A stretch of 64,000 bases of DNA, from assembly GCA_037951165.1 (NCBI GenBank), contig JBBDHG010000009.1, positions 6,537,001 through 6,601,000 on the forward strand, given 5' to 3'. Under the pieces are notes generated by a model, which worked only from the letters and a program-made list of their open reading frames with translations, had not been told where the DNA came from and ran no database searches. This DNA comes from Lophius americanus (taxonomy: Eukaryota > Chordata > Actinopteri > Lophiiformes > Lophiidae). The position numbers were made by a program, and so were the translations under genes. Below, in pieces: positions 59,401 through 64,000 of this stretch; position 1 is the first letter of the stretch; every line of letters begins with the position of its first letter.

Positions 59401-60332
59401 ATACATCAGCCATAACATTAAAACCACCATCCTAATATTGTTTGGACCCCCTTTTGATGCCAAAAGAGGCCTGCATGCAACAGCCCGGTTTGTTCTGGTA
59501 CCTTTTTTTATCAGAACCTGCATGTACTTTTTCAGCGGTTTTTGCTACAGAAGCTCATATGTGCTAGCCATTGCTATCCATGCACATCAATGAGCCTCCC
59601 ATGACTATGTTACCCTTTCATGAGTTGTCCTTTTGTAAACCACTGGTTGGTGGGTGGTGCTACCACTGCTGGCTAGGAACGCCCAACAAGACTTGCGTTG
59701 GTGCAGATGTTCTGATCGAGTCATTTAACCATCACAATTTGTTCCTTGTTAAATCCACTCATCTCTACGCTTGCCCATATGTCCGGGTTCAAACATATTA
59801 CCAAGACAAAATGTTTACCCCGTCTAATATATCCCACATGCTGAAAGCTGACATTGTAACGCAATAAGCAATGTTATTCCTTATTCACTTGTATGTGGTT
59901 ATAATGTTATAACTGATTGTTGTACATTCATAACAAGTACCCAGCAGAACAAGACTAACTGTATGTCACTAAAATCATCAAATGATGGAAAATGACATTA
60001 AAATACTGATGAAATTATTTTTTTAATTAACCTTTTTGTATACAGATGAATGGAAGCGACTGCAATGATTATACAAAATTGCGCTTAAGACAAATAATTT
60101 CAGATGATTATATAGTAACTTTGACAGGCCTAAGAATGTGTTTCTTTTCTTGTCCCACTTTATTTCTGTTACAATTTCAGGTGATTACGGCCAACTTGGA
60201 CACCCGACTTTAGTCAGTACAGATGAACCCCAGCGTGTGGAGTTCTTCAGGGAGCAGCAGATGTGTGTGGTTGATGTAGTGTGTGGAGCGTGGAACACTT
60301 TTGCTGCTGTCATCAACAAGGAAGTAGAATAA
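56381..60332 (+). CDS. rccd1: RCC1 domain-containing protein 1, complete
   Basis: RCC1-repeat protein; the human protein partners the demethylase KDM8 and acts in chromatin regulation. Exons: 56381-56570, 56671-56871, 56958-57123, 58240-58361, 58435-58542, 59007-59177, 59274-59303, 60181-60332. They encode 379 residues (human 376). The N-terminus MKWFGFGFNSFGQ carries the WFGFGF motif of the family. The RCC1 blades are seen as VYTWGMGSHGQLGHG (around residue 185), LYVWGWNERGQLGLP (about 232-246), LYTWGWGDYGQLGHP (about 324-338) and a final CGAWNTFAAV. A variable Q-rich linker (KEQQQQQPSSQ) separates blades. Exon 59274-59303 is only 30 nt yet in phase and needed to complete a blade. Introns 3 and 7 hold repeat insertions. 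A poly(A) signal AATAAA lies at 60413-60418. Confidence 0.94.
57400..57970 (+). other. Partially open sequence of unknown origin in rccd1 intron 3
   Basis: Three overlapping frames are open for 80-114 codons at 57412-57968, with better codon-like composition and higher GC than the flanking intron. One stretch (PTRSNLFCWGKVETSACYLC) loosely resembles the Cys-containing C-terminus of non-LTR reverse transcriptases. Frame changes between the pieces suggest a decayed retroelement. The resemblance is weak. Confidence 0.25.
59404..59919. mobile_element. Non-autonomous DNA transposon in rccd1 intron 7
   Basis: Inverted ends CATCAGCCATAAC (left) and GTTATAACTGATTG (right) bound 516 bp with no complete transposase. 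The same terminus occurs at 2136-2150 in furin, so one family has at least two copies in the window. Confidence 0.75.
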
Positions 60333-60412
60333 AATAACATCCCTCTGTAAATGTGGACACTGGACTTAGAGCACCAAACCAAGAATATAAATTCAGAACA
60401 AATGATACTTTG

Positions 60413-60418
60413 AATAAA
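60413..60418 (+). terminator. rccd1: rccd1 poly(A) signal
   Basis: AATAAA 81 nt after the stop codon. It gives a short 3' UTR ending before the cib1 coding end at 60677. Confidence 0.7.
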
Positions 60419-60676
60419 ATGTATTTTATAACAGAAACACACATATATTATTTCATTGGTCTATATAAAAAGAGAAACATTGTGATCAGTAGTCTTAGAA
60501 GCTGTTTTAACTTTGTTTAGAAATTTCACAAGTCATATATAAAACAGTAAAGGCATTAAAATCCATGGGTAAATATAATTTACAGCAAACGTCTTAAAAT
60601 TGTTCTAGTTGTAAATGAAAAACCATAAGAATTAAAGGGTGATGCGTTTCCACAGCATACAAGATGTCCTCACAGC

Positions 60677-62745
60677 TCACAGCACAATTTTGAAAGAACT
60701 GTGGAGAAATCAAAACATCGGAGAATCAGTTAGTGAAAAAAATTGAGGATTTGAGTTTATATTGATTATGAGATTAAACTTGACTTCTATTCACCTTACA
60801 AAATCTGGCGATCTTGAAATGACATGTTGGAACTCTGAGAGGTTTACTGTTCCATCCTTGTCAATGTCTGACTCTTCAAGAATCTAAAAACACACCAAAA
60901 GGAAATGAATCTGACACCCAAACACTCACCAGAGTACCGCCATTTTTAACCCATCTAACCTCGTGTCTCTAGACTTTTTCTGAGGAGATCAGTGGAGGCA
61001 AAAGTACAAATTTGTTACTCAAGTTGTGGTACAGTAACTTGTGTAACAAAAAAAAGACTGATGAAGGTATAAGTTTTGATTCTGCTTATTTACTTGAATA
61101 ACATTGAAAAAATACGGGTTCCGAAATGTACACAAATTTAAGAGTGAAAAACCCTTTGAAGGACGTTTCTACCTGCATCACACTATCTGAACCTCATGTC
61201 ATATTAATATAATATTAATCCTATTAATTTGAAGGATTGGGTACTTAATTAATTTGTAATCTATTACTGCCATTCACAGGCAAAGTATGTATAACCAAAT
61301 GGACAGGAAAACAGCCGACATGTCTTTGCTTTACTTTGTTTCTTGTACATTTCTCTTTTTACATTTTTCACTTGCTTATTTCGTCTACCGTGACCGATAT
61401 GTACTAATGGATACACATCAAGGGATTGTCTTTCCTATACATTACTTTCCTTCCCATTCAGAGTGAAATTAACCTTGATGTTAAGAAAGCAAGCATTGAT
61501 GCAAAAAATGGTAAATTTAAAGAGTAGAAAGCAACGAAGCGTGTTAACCATGTAGATAAAAAAAGGAAGAAGTTAAATACCCAATAAAAGCACTGAAACC
61601 TGAAAACTGTACTTTTATCCGTGCAGTAATTAAGTATCTCTACTTTGTTACTTTTCATCCCTGAAAACTCACATTGTTGATGAGCTGTCTCATTTCTTCG
61701 GTTGTCAGTTTTGTGTCGTCTGTCTCACCAGTCAGGCAGTTTACCAACTTCTCCAGATCCGCACAATCCAAAGTTCCATCATCATCAAAGTCTGAAAACA
61801 TCAACATGCTTTCAGCAGACTGACAGCCTTACATGCAGTAGGAAAAACTACATTATTCTTTTTCACTGATTTACCAAATATACGGAACGCATAATGGGAT
61901 TTGATTTCCAGAGTAGCAGAGTCACTGAATGCACTCAAGAGGTCCAGAAAGTCTTCAAATGTGAGGCTTCCGTCCTTCTGGTCGGAAGTTGAGAATACAT
62001 GACAGATTCTTTGTCGGAAAGGGTTGGACTGCCATGGAAACAAGTTCAAAGTTCATTCCATTTTATCAGTGCTTAAAGTATTTCCTCAAGGCACAGAAAA
62101 CCACATTTTGTCTGCTTTAGTCATCTCACCTTCAGCTCAGGGAGAGTGAGAACACTCTCCATTGGTATTCTGATATTTGGAAGCTCTTTCTCATCTTTAG
62201 TGAGGAGTTCAGTGAATCTCTTGTGGGCACTAACAAGCAGAACAATTCATCAGAAGCTGGGTTTAATAAAATGTTTTAAAAAAGGTAAGAATATAAGTAA
62301 AAATAACTTATCACTCACAGCAGAATTTCTTGCTTTGTCAAGAATGTCAGCTCCTGTATGTAAAATGAACATTTTTAGACTAATGGCAGTCACAGACTAA
62401 CTAAGAACTGTTTTCACATTCTTCAAGTACTTTCATCCTTGGTTTGACTGGTAACATTGGTATCATTAGCTTTCTATTCCCTCCAGCATTATATCAAGTC
62501 ATCGACGGAGCCACTATATTAACCGTTATAGGAATTAATATAGAACCAAAACATCCGGACGAAAGTAGCGTCATAGTTTAGCTAAGAGCTGTGAACTTAT
62601 CATCTGCTATTACAGTGCGTTTAAGGACAACAGCTCTCAACTTCAGCCACTCAGACCACGATAAAGAATTTCCTTATCTTTTTTCTCTGCTTACTTGGTA
62701 TTCTGAGAGTGAATCTTTCCCAAGTTGACTTGCTGTAGTGCCCAT
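60677..62745 (-). CDS. cib1: Calcium and integrin-binding protein 1, complete
   Basis: Small EF-hand adaptor that binds the integrin alpha-IIb tail and several kinases. Exons 5' to 3' on the minus strand: 62695-62745, 62319-62353, 62130-62229, 61875-62028, 61673-61791, 60795-60883, 60677-60698, giving 189 residues (human 191). The N-terminus MGTTASQL has Gly2 in a myristoylation context, as in the family. Two functional EF loops are seen: D114-D125 (DFDDDGTLDCAD, with Asp at position 12, the family's magnesium-tolerant site) and D159-E170 (DIDKDGTVNLSE). EF1 and EF2 are degenerate (DQKDGSLTFED keeps only part of a loop). The C-terminus is DFVSSFKIVL. The last exon adds only 22 coding bases, and its phase was fixed by using the donor at 60794 rather than the GTAAGG 5 bases earlier. 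No canonical AATAAA was found just after the stop. Confidence 0.95.
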
Positions 62746-64000
62746 CTTTCAACTTTTGCCTCGAAACTACTCTTGTACACAGTGACCGAGTGAGTTACGG
62801 AGCAACTATTTGGTGTAGCACCGCCCATTTCCGGGATCTACCTGATGTATTTTTTCTCTAAACTTTATTAGAAAAACCGACGCTTGTTATAAGTCGGTAC
62901 ATTGATGGGTGATAGTTATAATAATTAAAAAACGGTAACCTGTAATTAACAGTTTTTTTGTTTGTACATTCAGAAATTGAAAAGCTGTATTGTTTGATAT
63001 AGGCAGCCAGCTCCAGAAATGTATAAAATGATAAGCAAATGAATCGTACAAACTTTAGAGCAGAGGCGCCTATCAAAGTCGATGGATCCAAACAATACCT
63101 CGACAGATATGAGCACGTATAGATCGTTATAATCTATAGTAAAGTTGTTTGGTGAACAGACAAGTCCAAAATAAATGAACATTTTTTCTTGGAATTCTCC
63201 AAAGCAGAAAGAGCAAGAGCAAAAGTGGGCCAATAAGATATGACAGAAGGTGGACGTTTAATGTCTAATTGGAAAAGTTGACGAAAAGTATTATTGTTAT
63301 TCATAGTGCAGGATGAAATGCATGTTTTATGTCTTGTAGTACAGGCACTCTGCTGTTTCCTTTAGAGAGATATTACCTGAAGGCACAGCATCAGAATAAA
63401 TAGAAAAATCTTTTGGTGAGCTAGGGATCCCATAGTTTCGAATAAATGCAATATAATTATAGTGTTGACCAAGATGATTGAATAACTGACTTAGCAATAA
63501 TATGTTATTATCAAACCACTGTTGGAAAGATTGATTTAATTTTTATATAAAAGATATCTATTGTTCAAGATAAGAAACCTGTGAGGTGATAAATACTCTT
63601 GGATTAAGTACCATGCCATTAACATTTTCTTATGTAATGAAGACAGTTTAATAGGAATTGTGGCACCCATACTGGAGTTTGTCCTGAAATATTTGCACAA
63701 AAATACAACAGCTTAAAATTACATCATTGACCTCTGTGTTGTTGCGTCAGTCGGACAAAAGTGACAAACCAAGCCATGCGTTATTAAGCCTGATATGAAT
63801 TACTTCTCAGTGCAAGGGTTTGACTAATACCCGTTTCATAACGGTTGAGATAAAATCCATTGTTTCGGATGTTAAGAATGACTGGAATTTGTTCCATATT
63901 GCTAACTCAAGATATATTATCAATACATGAGTGCAATTTGGTGTTGGCTAATGCCTGGACAGGTGGCTGCACAATGCAACCACTGTTGCACATTGAAAAG
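62746..64000. other. cib1 promoter and AT-rich flank, no gene recognised
   Basis: CCGCCC followed by TTCCGGG (62821-62835), 76-90 bp upstream of the cib1 ATG, are Sp1- and ETS-like motifs. From 62870 to the end the sequence is AT-rich. A minus-strand frame at 62970-63233 has a few words reminiscent of LINE reverse transcriptase, but not enough to call. Confidence 0.5.

Noticed and set aside
60790..60883. cib1 exon ending at the GTAAGG donor-like site
   Set aside because: That site leaves the last exon out of frame; the GT five bases further yields the conserved C-terminus.
62970..63233. 87-codon minus-strand frame upstream of cib1
   Set aside because: AT-rich with only scattered LINE-like words; not enough for a call.

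Overview
This is a 64 kb window of vertebrate nuclear DNA, almost certainly from a ray-finned (teleost) fish. It has GT-AG introns, five spliced genes that read as full-length or partial vertebrate orthologues, and a repeat content typical of teleosts (tRNA-derived SINE copies, hAT-like and Tc1-like DNA elements, many microsatellites). A percomorph is my guess from intron size and repeats; the species is not resolved. All gene calls come from reading the translations and splice phases by eye. Every exon set given below keeps frame across every junction.

Layout, left to right. (1) 720-18752, plus: the 3' ten coding exons of furin, from the catalytic histidine exon to the stop; the 5' exons lie outside the window. 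(2) 18753-23605: non-coding, tail-to-tail with the next gene. (3) 23606-39217, minus: man2a2, Golgi alpha-mannosidase IIx, 22 coding exons, 1152 residues, with repeat-rich introns. (4) 39218-49023: repeat-filled region holding a decayed Tc1-type element, a likely promoter around 43.2-43.5 kb, a four-copy tandem array of about 141 bp, an L2-like tail and a palindromic MITE. (5) 49024-55185, plus: unc45a, 19 exons, 936 residues. (6) 56381-60332, plus: rccd1, 8 exons, 379 residues. (7) 60677-62745, minus: cib1, 7 coding exons, 189 residues, tail-to-tail with rccd1. (8) 62746-64000: AT-rich, no gene recognised.

The set furin / man2a2 / unc45a / rccd1 / cib1 matches the human 15q26.1 neighbourhood. 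Two genes that sit among them in mammals, FES (between FURIN and MAN2A2) and HDDC3 (next to UNC45A), are not seen here. The genes are not an operon-like unit. Furin (proprotein cleavage) and man2a2 (N-glycan trimming) both act in the Golgi; unc45a is a myosin co-chaperone, rccd1 a chromatin-linked RCC1-repeat protein and cib1 an EF-hand signalling adaptor.

I found no convincing new biological system. The items most worth a second look are: a 45-nt in-frame tandem splice acceptor in furin; loss of the RGD motif and a long cytoplasmic tail in furin; CA repeats directly behind splice donors in both furin and man2a2; an overlapping upstream ORF on rccd1; an orphan signal-peptide-like first exon at 43.1-43.2 kb; and two near-perfect hairpins.
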